Source: Saonia flava (GTDB lineage: Bacteria > Bacteroidota > Bacteroidia > Flavobacteriales > Flavobacteriaceae). Taken from it: a stretch of 64,000 nt of DNA. The position numbers and the translations under genes are program-made. Below are positions 8,958 through 17,941 of the stretch, piece after piece (position 1 is the first letter of the stretch; every line of letters begins with the position of its first letter). The DNA lies in the NCBI RefSeq assembly GCF_011927795.1, contig NZ_JAATJJ010000002.1, positions 558,001 to 622,000 on the forward strand, in the 5' to 3' direction. The notes beneath the pieces are model-generated. The model saw nothing but the letters and a program-made list of their open reading frames with translations, did no database searches and was not told the origin of the DNA.

Positions 8958-8994
8958 ACCTAGTAGGGTTATTTATTGCCAAGTTGTTCAATTA

Positions 8995-9028
8995 TCAAAG
9001 GGATATAGATATATCCCAAAACCTTTGA
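8995..9028 (+). promoter_or_regulatory. Nested inverted repeats before micro-protein copy 2
   Basis: GGGATAT (9000-9006) pairs with ATATCCC (9011-9017), and a mutually exclusive outer pair TCAAAGG (8995-9001) / CCTTTGA (9022-9028) overlaps it. The second ends 9 nt before the ATG at 9038, so the element could be an operator or a leader RNA switch over the ribosome site. Confidence 0.45.
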
Positions 9029-9037
9029 CCCCAAAAA

Positions 9038-9118
9038 ATGAATACTTTTTTCGCTATATTCCTATTTTTAATGGCCTTGAACATTATACTACTTGTTACT
9101 AGTGTAAATAAAGCCTAA
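9038..9118 (+). CDS. 26-residue single-TM micro-protein, FFxI...LLxxSVN family, copy 2
   Basis: An ATG-to-TAA frame of 27 codons encoding a single hydrophobic helix that ends in SVNKA. It has the invariant positions shared with copies 1 and 3 (FF at 4-5, I7, L11, N15, LL at 18-19, SVN at 22-24). It stands 80 nt after copy 1 as a divergent tandem paralogue. A hairpin terminator follows directly. Function is unknown; a membrane-subunit modifier or a stress micro-protein would fit the size. Confidence 0.6.
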   Translation: MNTFFAIFLFLMALNIILLVTSVNKA

Positions 9119-9120
9119 TA

Positions 9121-9150
9121 AAAAAAGCTTCCATTTGGAAGCCTTTATTA
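9121..9150. terminator. Bidirectional terminator between micro-gene and PPIase gene
   Basis: GCTTCC / GGAAGC is flanked by A-rich sequence on the left and T-rich on the right. Read on the minus strand, GGCTTCC-AAAT-GGAAGC runs into seven T residues, a strong terminator for the PPIase gene. Confidence 0.8.
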
Positions 9151-9174
9151 TACATAGTTTTGAATAGAATAGAG

Positions 9175-10107
9175 TTATTTAACGCCCATTAATTCCACAT
9201 CAAAAATAAGGGTTGCATTTGGAGGAATTACTCCACCGGCACCGGCACTACCATATCCTAAGTGGGACGGAATTACAAAACGAGCCTTATCCCCTACTTG
9301 CAATAAAGCAATACCTTCATCCCATCCAGAAATTACTTGCCCAACACCCAATTGGAAATCTATAGGTTGATTTCTTTTATAAGAAGAATCAAATACTTGG
9401 CCATCGGTTAAAGAACCTTCATAATGTACGGATACTGTTTTGCCTTTTTCAGCTTTTGCACCATTGCCTTTTTGTATCATTTTATATCTAAGTCCACTGT
9501 TCGTTTTATCAAAACCAGCAGCTACTTTATCCAACTCAGCTTCAGCTCTTTCTTTTTCCTCTGCCATTCTTTTTTCTCTAGCTCCTTCAAAAGTTCTAAA
9601 AGCTTCAATTGCATTCCAGGCTTCTGCCTCTGCACCTACTCTAACAATTTCAAGAGTTTCTAATTTATCACTTTGGGCAATGGCATCAACAACTTCTTGT
9701 CCATGCTCCACATGTCCAAAAACTGTATGCTTATTGTCTAACCAAGGTGTTGCAATATGGGTAATAAAAAATTGACTTCCGTTGGTTCCAGGTCCAGCAT
9801 TTGCCATGGACAACACGCCAGGTGAGTCATGCTTTAATTCTGGATGAAATTCATCATCAAATTTATACCCCGCATCACCAGTTCCTGTTCCCAAAGGGCA
9901 CCCACCTTGTATCATAAAATCTGGAATTACCCTATGAAAGCTCAATCCATTATAATAAGGTTTGCCTTGAGGTTTAATGGAATTTTCCATATTCCCTTCT
10001 GCCAGGGCCACAAAATTCCCGACTGTTCCAGGGGTTTTATCATGGGTAAGTTTTACTAGTATTTCTCCTTTTGAGGTATTGAATTTTGCGTAGATTCCGT
10101 CTTGCAT
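9175..10107 (-). CDS. Dual peptidyl-prolyl isomerase, cyclophilin-FKBP fusion
   Basis: A 310-residue protein joining two unrelated prolyl isomerase folds. Residues 1-160 are a cyclophilin ([33 protein letters not shown]). Residues 165-200 are a charged, coiled-coil-like linker. Residues 205-310 are an FKBP domain ([54 protein letters not shown]). Cyclophilin-first fusions (CFBP) have been described from Flavobacterium and Treponema. There is no signal peptide, so it is cytoplasmic and probably a folding helper. It is monocistronic. Confidence 0.93.
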   Translation of the reverse strand: MQDGIYAKFNTSKGEILVKLTHDKTPGTVGNFVALAEGNMENSIKPQGKPYYNGLSFHRVIPDFMIQGGCPLGTGTGDAGYKFDDEFHPELKHDSPGVLSMANAGPGTNGSQFFITHIATPWLDNKHTVFGHVEHGQEVVDAIAQSDKLETLEIVRVGAEAEAWNAIEAFRTFEGAREKRMAEEKERAEAELDKVAAGFDKTNSGLRYKMIQKGNGAKAEKGKTVSVHYEGSLTDGQVFDSSYKRNQPIDFQLGVGQVISGWDEGIALLQVGDKARFVIPSHLGYGSAGAGGVIPPNATLIFDVELMGVK

Positions 10108-10209
10108 ATTTGCTTTATTAAAATGAGCGGCAAAGGTAGGGTTTTTAACCTTGGATTGAAAGGTTGAATCATGATTTCCAAACCTATGGGACTCTTATAG
10201 TATCCCAAG

Positions 10210-11604
10210 TTATCCTTTAATCTTTACGGGTGGCACAATCCCATATTTGTCAAATAAATACACCAAACTTGCCATAGTAGCCGCTCCAAGTTCCAACTCT
10301 CGCTTGTTTACATGCTCAAAGGTATCGTTCTCTGCATGGTGATGGTCAAAATAACGTTGGGAATCTGGCCTAAGTCCTGCCAAAACCATACTCTCATTCT
10401 TCAAGGGCCCTATATCTGCACCTCCGCCACCTTTAACAAACATGTGAATTAAATAGGGTTCAAACAATTTCTTCCAGCTCTCCACCCTTTCAAAATTAGC
10501 ATCAGAGCAATCAAAAGAAAAGCCTCTTGGTGTAAACCCTCCCGCATCACTCTCTAAGGCAAATACGTGATTCTCATTTTTATTTTTGGCTACCTCAGCG
10601 TACTTATTGCCTCCTCTTAAACCATTTTCCTCATTCATGAACAACACTACCCTAATAGTACGTTTTGGTTTGTAACCAGACTCCTTAATAAGTCTAAGCA
10701 CATCCATGCTTTGTACACAGCCCGCACCATCATCATGAGAGCCATCCCCTAAATCCCATGAATCCAAGTGACCGCCAACTACCATAATTTCATTGGGGTA
10801 AGTTGTGCCTTTTATTTCACCGATAACATTAAAGGATTCTACATCATCAAATTGCTTGCAATTCTGCTTAAAATAGAACTTTACTTGTGGGTTTAATTTT
10901 AGTGTGGTACTGAGCAACTCCGCACCATTGGTGCTAATGGCAGCAGCTGGAATTCTATTATAATCGGCCGTATCACCATAACTCATAGATCCCGTATGGG
11001 GTAAATCATCCAGCCTTAAATTCATGGAACGCACAATGACTCCTACCGCACCATACTTACCAGCCTCGTTGGCCCCAGAATAGCGCTGGTCCACACAACC
11101 AGAATATGATTGAAAAGTACTGATGAGAGTTGCGTCCATGGGGCGGTTATAAAAAACTATTTTTCCTTCTATGTTCTCTCTACCCAAAGTTGCTAAATCT
11201 TCAATTCCTTTGACTTCTACAACATTGGCCTTAATACCGCCTAGAGGGGTTGCCACAGAGCCACCCAATGCACAGACCGGTACATTATTGGTAAGTCCAG
11301 GTTTAGTCTCTATATAAGCAAATTCTGGCGTTCCCCTAACCCATTTTGGGACTTTGACAGGTTGTAACCAAACTCTATCCAATCCTAAAGAGTCCAGCTG
11401 GGATTTTGTGTAGTCTACTGCCTGTTGCGCTTGAACCGATCCTGATAGCCGCCCACCAATTTGGTTAGACAAATGGTTTAACCAATCATATGCCTTTCCT
11501 TTGGTCAAAGAAGTATTATAAATGGCTTTTATCTGTTTTTCATCATCAGTTTGGGAAAAACCTTGGGCTGCCACCAAAAGGAGCAGAATCAATACTTTTT
11601 TCAT
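10210..11604 (-). CDS. M28-family zinc aminopeptidase/carboxypeptidase, exported
   Basis: A 464-residue exported peptidase with a signal peptide of about 17 residues (AQGFSQ). The region around residues 130-240 resembles a PA insert. The M28 zinc site is visible as GGHLDSWDLG (His and the nearby Asp ligand), DDGAG, the catalytic pair NEENG, an Asp in ESDAGGF and a late histidine in FDHHHAEND. It resembles plasma glutamate carboxypeptidase-type enzymes. The likely role is peptide or dipeptide breakdown in the envelope. Its start overlaps the stop of the PPK2 gene by 4 nt (ATGA). Confidence 0.92.
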   Translation of the reverse strand: MKKVLILLLLVAAQGFSQTDDEKQIKAIYNTSLTKGKAYDWLNHLSNQIGGRLSGSVQAQQAVDYTKSQLDSLGLDRVWLQPVKVPKWVRGTPEFAYIETKPGLTNNVPVCALGGSVATPLGGIKANVVEVKGIEDLATLGRENIEGKIVFYNRPMDATLISTFQSYSGCVDQRYSGANEAGKYGAVGVIVRSMNLRLDDLPHTGSMSYGDTADYNRIPAAAISTNGAELLSTTLKLNPQVKFYFKQNCKQFDDVESFNVIGEIKGTTYPNEIMVVGGHLDSWDLGDGSHDDGAGCVQSMDVLRLIKESGYKPKRTIRVVLFMNEENGLRGGNKYAEVAKNKNENHVFALESDAGGFTPRGFSFDCSDANFERVESWKKLFEPYLIHMFVKGGGGADIGPLKNESMVLAGLRPDSQRYFDHHHAENDTFEHVNKRELELGAATMASLVYLFDKYGIVPPVKIKG

Positions 11605-12485
11605 TCTTTTTCGTTTTCCAATTCTCTTTTATAGACTTCTAAATTAGCTTTTATTTCATCATCTAGCTCCGGCTCCTTAATATCTTTGTATTTTTTTAAC
11701 TCTTCCAAAAGTATAGATGCCACAATAACCCTAGCAGCCTTTTTATTGTCTGCAGGGATTATGTACCATGGAGCATGGGGTTTGGATGTTTTTTCTACGG
11801 CCTCTTCATAGCACTTTGTATATTTGTCCCATAATTTTCTTTCTTTTAAATCATCCGGGGAAAACTTCCAATTTTTTCTTTTTAGGGCAAGTCTGCGCAG
11901 TAACCTTTGTCTTTGCTCTTCTTTGGAAAGATGTAAAAAAAACTTAAAGATTATAGTTCCATTCTCGGCTATATGCCTTTCAAAATTATTGATCTGTTTA
12001 AAGCGATTATCCCAAAACTCTTGATCTATATCCTCAACTGAGTGTATTCCCGGTATATGCTCTCCTAAAATATATTCTGGATGCACTCTTGTCACCAATA
12101 CATTTTCATAATGTGTCCGATTAAAGACCCCAAACTTTCCTTTTGCCGGTAAGGCAATATAGTGTCTCCAAATATAATCATGCTTGCGTTCCAATTCTGT
12201 AGGTACTTTAAAACTGTGTACCACAACACCTCGAGCATTAAAATCCTTAAAAACTTCACGTATAAGACTGTCCTTTCCAGCAGTATCAATTCCTTGAAGA
12301 CATATTAGCACACTATATTTAGAGTGGGCATACATCGTATCCTGAAATTCACCTAGGTCTTGCCGTATTTTTTGCAATTCTTTTTTTAGCTCCTTATCCG
12401 TAACTCCCAAATTTTCATGAGTATTATAATCTGATAATTCTAGGGAGCCATTAACTTTATATGATGATATTTCTATTTTCTTCAT
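11601..12485 (-). CDS. Polyphosphate kinase 2 family protein
   Basis: A 294-residue PPK2-family enzyme. It shows the Walker A region GIDTAGKDSLIREVF (about residues 66-80), the arginine-rich lid region (ELERKHDYIWRHYIALPAKG), the Walker B-like NRTHYENVLVTRVHPEY and basic lid motifs (RRLALKRKNWKFS). PPK2 enzymes transfer phosphate between polyphosphate and nucleotides. One PPK2 domain suggests nucleoside mono- or diphosphate phosphorylation from polyphosphate; the nucleotide preference cannot be told. It is translationally coupled to the M28 peptidase gene. Confidence 0.92.
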   Translation of the reverse strand: MKKIEISSYKVNGSLELSDYNTHENLGVTDKELKKELQKIRQDLGEFQDTMYAHSKYSVLICLQGIDTAGKDSLIREVFKDFNARGVVVHSFKVPTELERKHDYIWRHYIALPAKGKFGVFNRTHYENVLVTRVHPEYILGEHIPGIHSVEDIDQEFWDNRFKQINNFERHIAENGTIIFKFFLHLSKEEQRQRLLRRLALKRKNWKFSPDDLKERKLWDKYTKCYEEAVEKTSKPHAPWYIIPADNKKAARVIVASILLEELKKYKDIKEPELDDEIKANLEVYKRELENEKE

Positions 12486-12682
12486 AGGTGAATATAAAAT
12501 ATTTTAAGGATGCTCCGATAAAATGTAAAAAAAAATAGATATAGAACACTAAATCGTACAAATTGTGACCTTTAACCATTAGCTCCGTAGTTTATCGACA
12601 AAATAGTTTTTTAAAGTGTTCATTCTTTATTTTTATAATATGTAACATGCCTATGCATTTTACTGTTCCAAACCTTAATGCC

Positions 12683-13369
12683 ATGAAAAAGAGTTGCTTA
12701 GCATTCCTACTATGCTATACATTCCTTTTATTTTCTTACAAAAACTACAACGCATGTGACTTTGCGGGCACTAATATTGCCTCTGTACAGCAACAAACTC
12801 TTAAAGCAATTGAAGCAGAAGAACTAGGTATTTCCAAATTCTTCGCATACAAAGCCATAAATGGAATTGAAAAGTCCAAAGAACAGTTGGAAGCATGTGG
12901 CTGTGATTCTTCTAAAGAGCTTTTATATCTTGGTCTTGGGGATTTAATCATGGCAACAAAAACAGACTCCATAAATACTTCCAAAAGCTTCTTGACCAAA
13001 GCATTTGAAAACATAAGCCAAAGTTTACGGGAAATAGAAAAATACAATTCTCGTAACAGTAAAAATCCTGATAATTTATTGGCAATTAACTCAGAAAACA
13101 TTGAAACCAAACTCTCTTCCGTTACCATAACCAATGTTGTCCTTCAAAAAAAAATAGACAGTATTTTGGTTACCTATGAAGAATCCTTGGATAAGGCAGT
13201 ACAAACAGTAAATTGTAAAGAAGCTAGGGCCATGGCACTGAAAATATACCAAGAATGTGAAAAAGAGTTATTAATGCCCAATTTGACAGAGGCAAAAAGG
13301 TATTACAACTATAGGACCAAAGAAATTACAAAAAATGCTCTAGATCAATTGGTGCGGTGTGAAAACTAG
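12683..13369 (+). CDS. Exported protein of unknown function
   Basis: I do not recognise this 228-residue protein. The start at 12683 (MKKSCLAFLLCY) is preferred over 12647 because it places a normal signal-like hydrophobic segment at the N-terminus. The remainder is helical, with cysteines in EACGCDSS, NCKEA and YQECEKE, and a C-terminal CEN. It ends exactly where the convergent response-regulator gene ends, with no intergenic base. Confidence 0.65.
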   Translation: MKKSCLAFLLCYTFLLFSYKNYNACDFAGTNIASVQQQTLKAIEAEELGISKFFAYKAINGIEKSKEQLEACGCDSSKELLYLGLGDLIMATKTDSINTSKSFLTKAFENISQSLREIEKYNSRNSKNPDNLLAINSENIETKLSSVTITNVVLQKKIDSILVTYEESLDKAVQTVNCKEARAMALKIYQECEKELLMPNLTEAKRYYNYRTKEITKNALDQLVRCEN

Positions 13370-14533
13370 TTATTTGCTTGCAAAAAGCTTAACATCTTCT
13401 TCTGTAACCTCATTTCCACCAAGTATTATCAAACGTTCCACTACATTTCTTAATTCACGGATATTTCCTGTCCAATCATAGCTCTTTAGCAAATCAATTG
13501 CCTTCGCTGAAAATACTTTTACTATTGAACCTTGTTCTGATGCTATTTTTTTCGAAAAATGTTCTATTAATAAAGGAATATCCGATCTCCTATCATTTAA
13601 TGCTGGCACTTTAACTAAGATAACAGCTAGTCTGTGATATAAATCCTCACGAAATTTACCCTCTGCAATTTCCTTTTTAAGATCTTTGTTTGTGGCAGCT
13701 ACAACCCGAACATCCACCTTTATATCCTTATCAGTACCTACTCTTGAAATTTTACTCTCTTGAAGAGCTCTTAGAACTTTGGCCTGTGCTGAAAGACTCA
13801 TATCCCCAATTTCATCCAAGAAAATAGTTCCCTTGTTTGCCGCTTCAAATTTACCGGCCCTATCTTTTACTGCAGAGGTAAAAGCACCTTTAACATGACC
13901 AAATAATTCACTCTCAATTAATTCTGATGGTATTGCAGCGCAGTTGACTTCAATAAAAGGGGCACCGCTCCTAGGGCTTTTTTCATGGATCCAATGGGCA
14001 ACTAGTTCTTTTCCTGTTCCATTTGAACCGGTAATCAATACTCTTGCATCTGTTGGCGCCACTTTTTCTATCATATCTTTAATGACCGAAATTTCTTTAC
14101 TTTCCCCAATCATTTCATAATTCTTGCTAATCTTCTTTTTTAAGATTTTGTTCTCAACAGCAAGCACCTTGCGATCCACTGCATTGCGAACTGTGGTCAA
14201 AAGTCTATTTAAATCTGGTGGTTTGGAAATATAATCAAACGCACCCAAACGCATGGTATTTACCGCAGTATCCAAATCTCCATGTCCCGATATCATGATA
14301 AAAGGAATTTCCGGCTTTATTTTTTTTGCTGCCTCCAAAACTTCAACACCATCCATTTTAGGCATTTTTATATCGCACAGGACCAAATCATAATCCTCCT
14401 TTTTTACCATTTCTATTCCTTTAAGACCATCCTCAGCCTCTTCCACCATATAGGAATCATTTTCCTCGGTCAATATTTTCACCAAGACCCTTCTTATGGC
14501 CGCCTCGTCCTCTATCACTAATATTTTTGACAT
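13370..14533 (-). CDS. Sigma-54 activator-type response regulator lacking a Fis domain
   Basis: A 387-residue NtrC-family protein. Residues 1-120 are a receiver with phospho-acceptor D54 (LVLCDIKMP). Residues 140-380 are a sigma-54 AAA+ domain with Walker A GSNGTGKE (169-176) and Walker B IFLDEIGD. The sigma-54 contact loop reads GAFTSA (216-221) rather than GAFTGA. The protein stops right after the AAA+ lid, so the usual Fis-type DNA-binding domain is absent. No histidine kinase is adjacent. It may act from solution or through a partner; this form occurs in other Bacteroidota. Confidence 0.92.
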   Translation of the reverse strand: MSKILVIEDEAAIRRVLVKILTEENDSYMVEEAEDGLKGIEMVKKEDYDLVLCDIKMPKMDGVEVLEAAKKIKPEIPFIMISGHGDLDTAVNTMRLGAFDYISKPPDLNRLLTTVRNAVDRKVLAVENKILKKKISKNYEMIGESKEISVIKDMIEKVAPTDARVLITGSNGTGKELVAHWIHEKSPRSGAPFIEVNCAAIPSELIESELFGHVKGAFTSAVKDRAGKFEAANKGTIFLDEIGDMSLSAQAKVLRALQESKISRVGTDKDIKVDVRVVAATNKDLKKEIAEGKFREDLYHRLAVILVKVPALNDRRSDIPLLIEHFSKKIASEQGSIVKVFSAKAIDLLKSYDWTGNIRELRNVVERLIILGGNEVTEEDVKLFASK

Positions 14534-14596
14534 CTTATTGCTTTAAACCTTATTATCTTTTGCTATAAACGAATGATTATACTTTATAGTCTTTGA

Positions 14597-15487
14597 TTAA
14601 ATTTTATTTTGATAGATATGTACATCCCTTTGTGGGAAAGGAATGGTGATTTTATGTTCACGGAATTTTGCATCAATCTTATATCGCAATTCACTTTTAA
14701 TCTTTGGATCCGTAAAACTATCGCTTATATAAAATACAAGTGAAAAAATTAATGCAGAATCTCCAAAATCTTCAAACAAAACAAATGATTTAGGGCTTTT
14801 CAACACACCTTTTTGGGCACTTGCAATTTCCTCCAAGATTCTTGTAACCAATTGCACATCACTTCCATAAGCCACTCCCACTTTTACACTTTCCCGGGTA
14901 TTTCTATGGTTTTGAGTATAATTATAGGTTGTATCACTGATAAATTTATGGTTAGGGATAATAATCACCTTGTCATCCCTTGTTATGGCTCTAGTGGTTC
15001 GTAATTTAATTTCAAATACCCTACCCACTTTATTATCAATTTCGATAATATCACCTACACTTAAAGATTTGTCCACTATGATAAATATACCACCTATTAT
15101 ATCTTGGAATATTTCCTGCAAAGCCAGTCCCAAACCAACGAAAAGTGCCGCAGAAGCTGTGATAAGAATTGTTATATCTATTCCCGCAGTTTTCATGGTT
15201 ATTAAAATAACAGCCACATAAACCACATACTTAATAAACTTAAAAACACTGATAAACTTTAGTTTATCATCTGGATTCATTTTTCTGGTGAAAAGCTTTC
15301 TTAACCATTTCAACACAAAGCTTGTAATGATAAATGCAACGGTAAGAATCAACAATAAACCAATGGTAACATGTATTGATTTTTCCCCTTCACCAATATG
15401 AATGCCCCAATTGAGAAAATCCTTTATTCTTTCCCAAACATCTTTTTCAAGCACTTCCAATACCGTATTTGGTTCTTCTTGTATCAT
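14597..15487 (-). CDS. MscS-family mechanosensitive channel
   Basis: A 296-residue small-conductance mechanosensitive channel. It has three membrane helices; the pore-lining third contains AALFVGLGLALQEIFQDIIGG with the Gly/Ala-rich face. The beta domain follows with FIIVDKSLSVGDIIEID and RVFEIKLRTTRAITRDD. It opens on hypo-osmotic shock. The gene lies 3 nt downstream of the ABC-2 permease gene on the same strand, and so may be at the end of that operon. Confidence 0.95.
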   Translation of the reverse strand: MIQEEPNTVLEVLEKDVWERIKDFLNWGIHIGEGEKSIHVTIGLLLILTVAFIITSFVLKWLRKLFTRKMNPDDKLKFISVFKFIKYVVYVAVILITMKTAGIDITILITASAALFVGLGLALQEIFQDIIGGIFIIVDKSLSVGDIIEIDNKVGRVFEIKLRTTRAITRDDKVIIIPNHKFISDTTYNYTQNHRNTRESVKVGVAYGSDVQLVTRILEEIASAQKGVLKSPKSFVLFEDFGDSALIFSLVFYISDSFTDPKIKSELRYKIDAKFREHKITIPFPQRDVHIYQNKI

Positions 15488-15490
15488 ATA

Positions 15491-16825
15491 TTAATATCTC
15501 AACCATTTAATCAATTCTTTGTAAGTTGGTTTCTTACCATACATTAAAATACCTATTCTATAAATTTTAGCAGCTAACCATACAATAGCCATAAAGGTAC
15601 CAATAAGCAAAATAATTGATGTTAGCAATTGCCATAAAGGCACACCACCGTCACCAATCCCACCAGGTAAACGCATTAACATTACAATTGGAGATGTCAA
15701 CGGAAATAACGAAAATGCCACAGCAATTGGGCCATGGGGGTTACTAAAAACAGAAAAGAACCCTACATAAATTGCCAACATAAGCGGAAGGATTATTGGA
15801 AAAATAAACTGTTGCGTATCCGTTTCATTATCCACGGCTGCTCCAATAGCGGCATAAATAGAACTATATATTAAGTACCCCAATATAAAATAGATAACAA
15901 AAAAGGTAATTAACATAAACCAAGGGATTTTTACCAGTTCATTTATATATAGTTGCATTTTTCCATTTGATTGTGCCGACTCAATTGTAGTAGCTGTATC
16001 CATAGGAAGATTGGGAGTTGTGTTTACGCCGCCCAAATCAATATCAAAAAAGTAAACAACAGCAAAAAGTAACAAAGAAGCTGAAATAATCCAGATTGCA
16101 AATTGAGTAACCCCAGCAAAAGAAGTCCCAATAATTTTTCCCAACATTAATTGAAAAGGTTTTACGGAGGAAATAATAACCTCTATAATCCTGCTTGTTT
16201 TTTCCTCTATAACACTGCGCATTACAAATCCCCCGTAGATAATAATGAACATCATTATTAAATACCCAAAGGCACCACCAATTATGGCCTTCATTTCGGT
16301 CAACCCTTTTAAATTTTGCTCTCCAGAAAAAGTTGCAGTACTTATTTCAAATCTATTGTCAATACTGGCATAGTCTTCTGTTGAAACACCCAAATCCTGT
16401 AGTTTTTTCTTCTGTAACCTTGCTTGGAAGACATCTTCCAATTTATCCAGTACAGATGTATTTGGCGTTTCTTTGCTATAGAAAAAAGAATTGGCGGAAA
16501 CGGTTTCCAAATTATCATTCAATGGAATATGCAAAAGACCATAATACCCCATATTTGTTGTGGAATCCTTTGCTTCTTCCAAAGTAATATTCCTAAAAAC
16601 AACAAAGGATGTGGCCTCAGTGGAATTAAAGTCGTTTGAGAAGAAATTACTTTCATTTAGTATTCCTATAACTCGAGTCTCATTATCGTTTATTTTGGCC
16701 AAATAGGCTATAAGGACAATCATCCCAACAATAAGAATGGGACTCAAAAATGTCATGATTACAAAGGATTTGTTGCGAACCTTTGCCAAATACTCTCTTT
16801 TTATAATGAGCATCAATTTATTCAT
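15491..16825 (-). CDS. ABC-2 type transporter permease (NatB-like)
   Basis: A 444-residue permease with one N-terminal membrane helix (SFVIMTFLSPILIVGMIVLI), a large extracytoplasmic domain of about 150 residues and five C-terminal helices. The conserved EEKTSRIIEVIISSVKPFQLMLGKIIG coupling region matches the NatB group of sodium or drug exporters. Its start overlaps the ATPase gene by 8 nt, so the two form one unit. The substrate is unknown. Confidence 0.92.
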   Translation of the reverse strand: MNKLMLIIKREYLAKVRNKSFVIMTFLSPILIVGMIVLIAYLAKINDNETRVIGILNESNFFSNDFNSTEATSFVVFRNITLEEAKDSTTNMGYYGLLHIPLNDNLETVSANSFFYSKETPNTSVLDKLEDVFQARLQKKKLQDLGVSTEDYASIDNRFEISTATFSGEQNLKGLTEMKAIIGGAFGYLIMMFIIIYGGFVMRSVIEEKTSRIIEVIISSVKPFQLMLGKIIGTSFAGVTQFAIWIISASLLLFAVVYFFDIDLGGVNTTPNLPMDTATTIESAQSNGKMQLYINELVKIPWFMLITFFVIYFILGYLIYSSIYAAIGAAVDNETDTQQFIFPIILPLMLAIYVGFFSVFSNPHGPIAVAFSLFPLTSPIVMLMRLPGGIGDGGVPLWQLLTSIILLIGTFMAIVWLAAKIYRIGILMYGKKPTYKELIKWLRY

Positions 16826-17753
16826 CTACATTTTTGTTTTTTACTGTCTGTATAAAAATATCATTGGCGGAAGGCACCGTTTCCTCAAAATGATTGATAT
16901 TAGCCTTAGATGCAAGATAAGTCAATAACTCTCTTGTATCCGAAGACGGCAATTGAATATTAAAATCCAGCTGACTATCCTCTATAACATAATTGGGCAT
17001 TTTAATATTAAATTTATCCATAAGCTCATTTACCAGAACGTTTCCGTTATCTGTACACAATCCCACTCTAAAAACATTGTTTTTATATGCTTTTTTAATG
17101 TCTGATAATTTCCCATCCAATATTTTATTAGACTCATGGATAAGTGCGATATACTCGCACAATTCTTCCACTGATTCCATTCTGTGAGTAGAAAAAATGA
17201 TAGAAGTTCCACCCTCTTTCAATTGTAATATTTCGTCTTTTATTATGTTGGCATTAATGGGGTCAAAACCACTAAAGGGCTCATCAAAAATCAATAGTTT
17301 GGGTTCGTGGAGAACTGTTACAATAAATTGTATTTTCTGTGCCATCCCCTTGGATAGTTCTTGCACTTTTTTGTTCCACCAATCCCCTATTTCCAGCTTA
17401 TCGAACCAAAATTTTAAACGTGTTTTTGCCTCAACTTTACCAAGTCCCTTTAATTGTGCCAAATACAAGGCCTGTTCACCAACCTTCATACTTTTATACA
17501 ATCCCCGTTCTTCTGGCAAATAACCAATCATAGAAATATGTTTGGGCTCCAAAGGTTTGCCATCAAATAAAACTTGTCCTGTATCTGGATATGTAATTTG
17601 GTTTATAATACGTATCAAGGTAGTTTTTCCAGCTCCATTGGGGCCAAGCAATCCATAAATACTGTTTTTGGGAATTTCTAGAGAAACTTTGTTAAGGGCG
17701 GTGTGGTTTCCAAATCGTTTGGTAACGTCTTTTGCAACCAAAATTTTATCCAT
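16818..17753 (-). CDS. ABC transporter ATPase (NatA-like)
   Basis: A 311-residue ATPase with Walker A GPNGAGKTT (about 37-45), Q-loop YLPEERGLY, signature ELSKGMAQKIQ, Walker B LLIFDEPFSGFDP and switch STHRME. The last 80 residues form a C-terminal domain of the NatA type. It drives the ABC-2 permease encoded immediately downstream. First gene of the unit; a bidirectional terminator separates it from dnaJ upstream. Confidence 0.94.
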   Translation of the reverse strand: MDKILVAKDVTKRFGNHTALNKVSLEIPKNSIYGLLGPNGAGKTTLIRIINQITYPDTGQVLFDGKPLEPKHISMIGYLPEERGLYKSMKVGEQALYLAQLKGLGKVEAKTRLKFWFDKLEIGDWWNKKVQELSKGMAQKIQFIVTVLHEPKLLIFDEPFSGFDPINANIIKDEILQLKEGGTSIIFSTHRMESVEELCEYIALIHESNKILDGKLSDIKKAYKNNVFRVGLCTDNGNVLVNELMDKFNIKMPNYVIEDSQLDFNIQLPSSDTRELLTYLASKANINHFEETVPSANDIFIQTVKNKNVDE

Positions 17754-17812
17754 GTAAGCGCAGTTTTATCAAAGATATAGAAATGCTATAAAAGAGCTTT
17801 CTATTTTATTTA

Positions 17813-17848
17813 AAAACAAAACCCACCCTTAAAAAAATTAAGGATGGG
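17813..17848 (-). terminator. Terminator after dnaJ
   Basis: CCCACCCTTAA (17822-17832) pairs with TTAAGGATGGG (17838-17848) with one mismatch. On the minus strand it runs into T-rich sequence and would end the grpE-dnaJ transcript. Confidence 0.75.
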
Positions 17849-17941
17849 AAAAAAATTGCTATGAAAAAGAAAATTAAATATTGGTTTCCCAATACTTAAT
17901 CTCAAATATACGTTTTTATTTTAAATCTCCCATTATATTTT

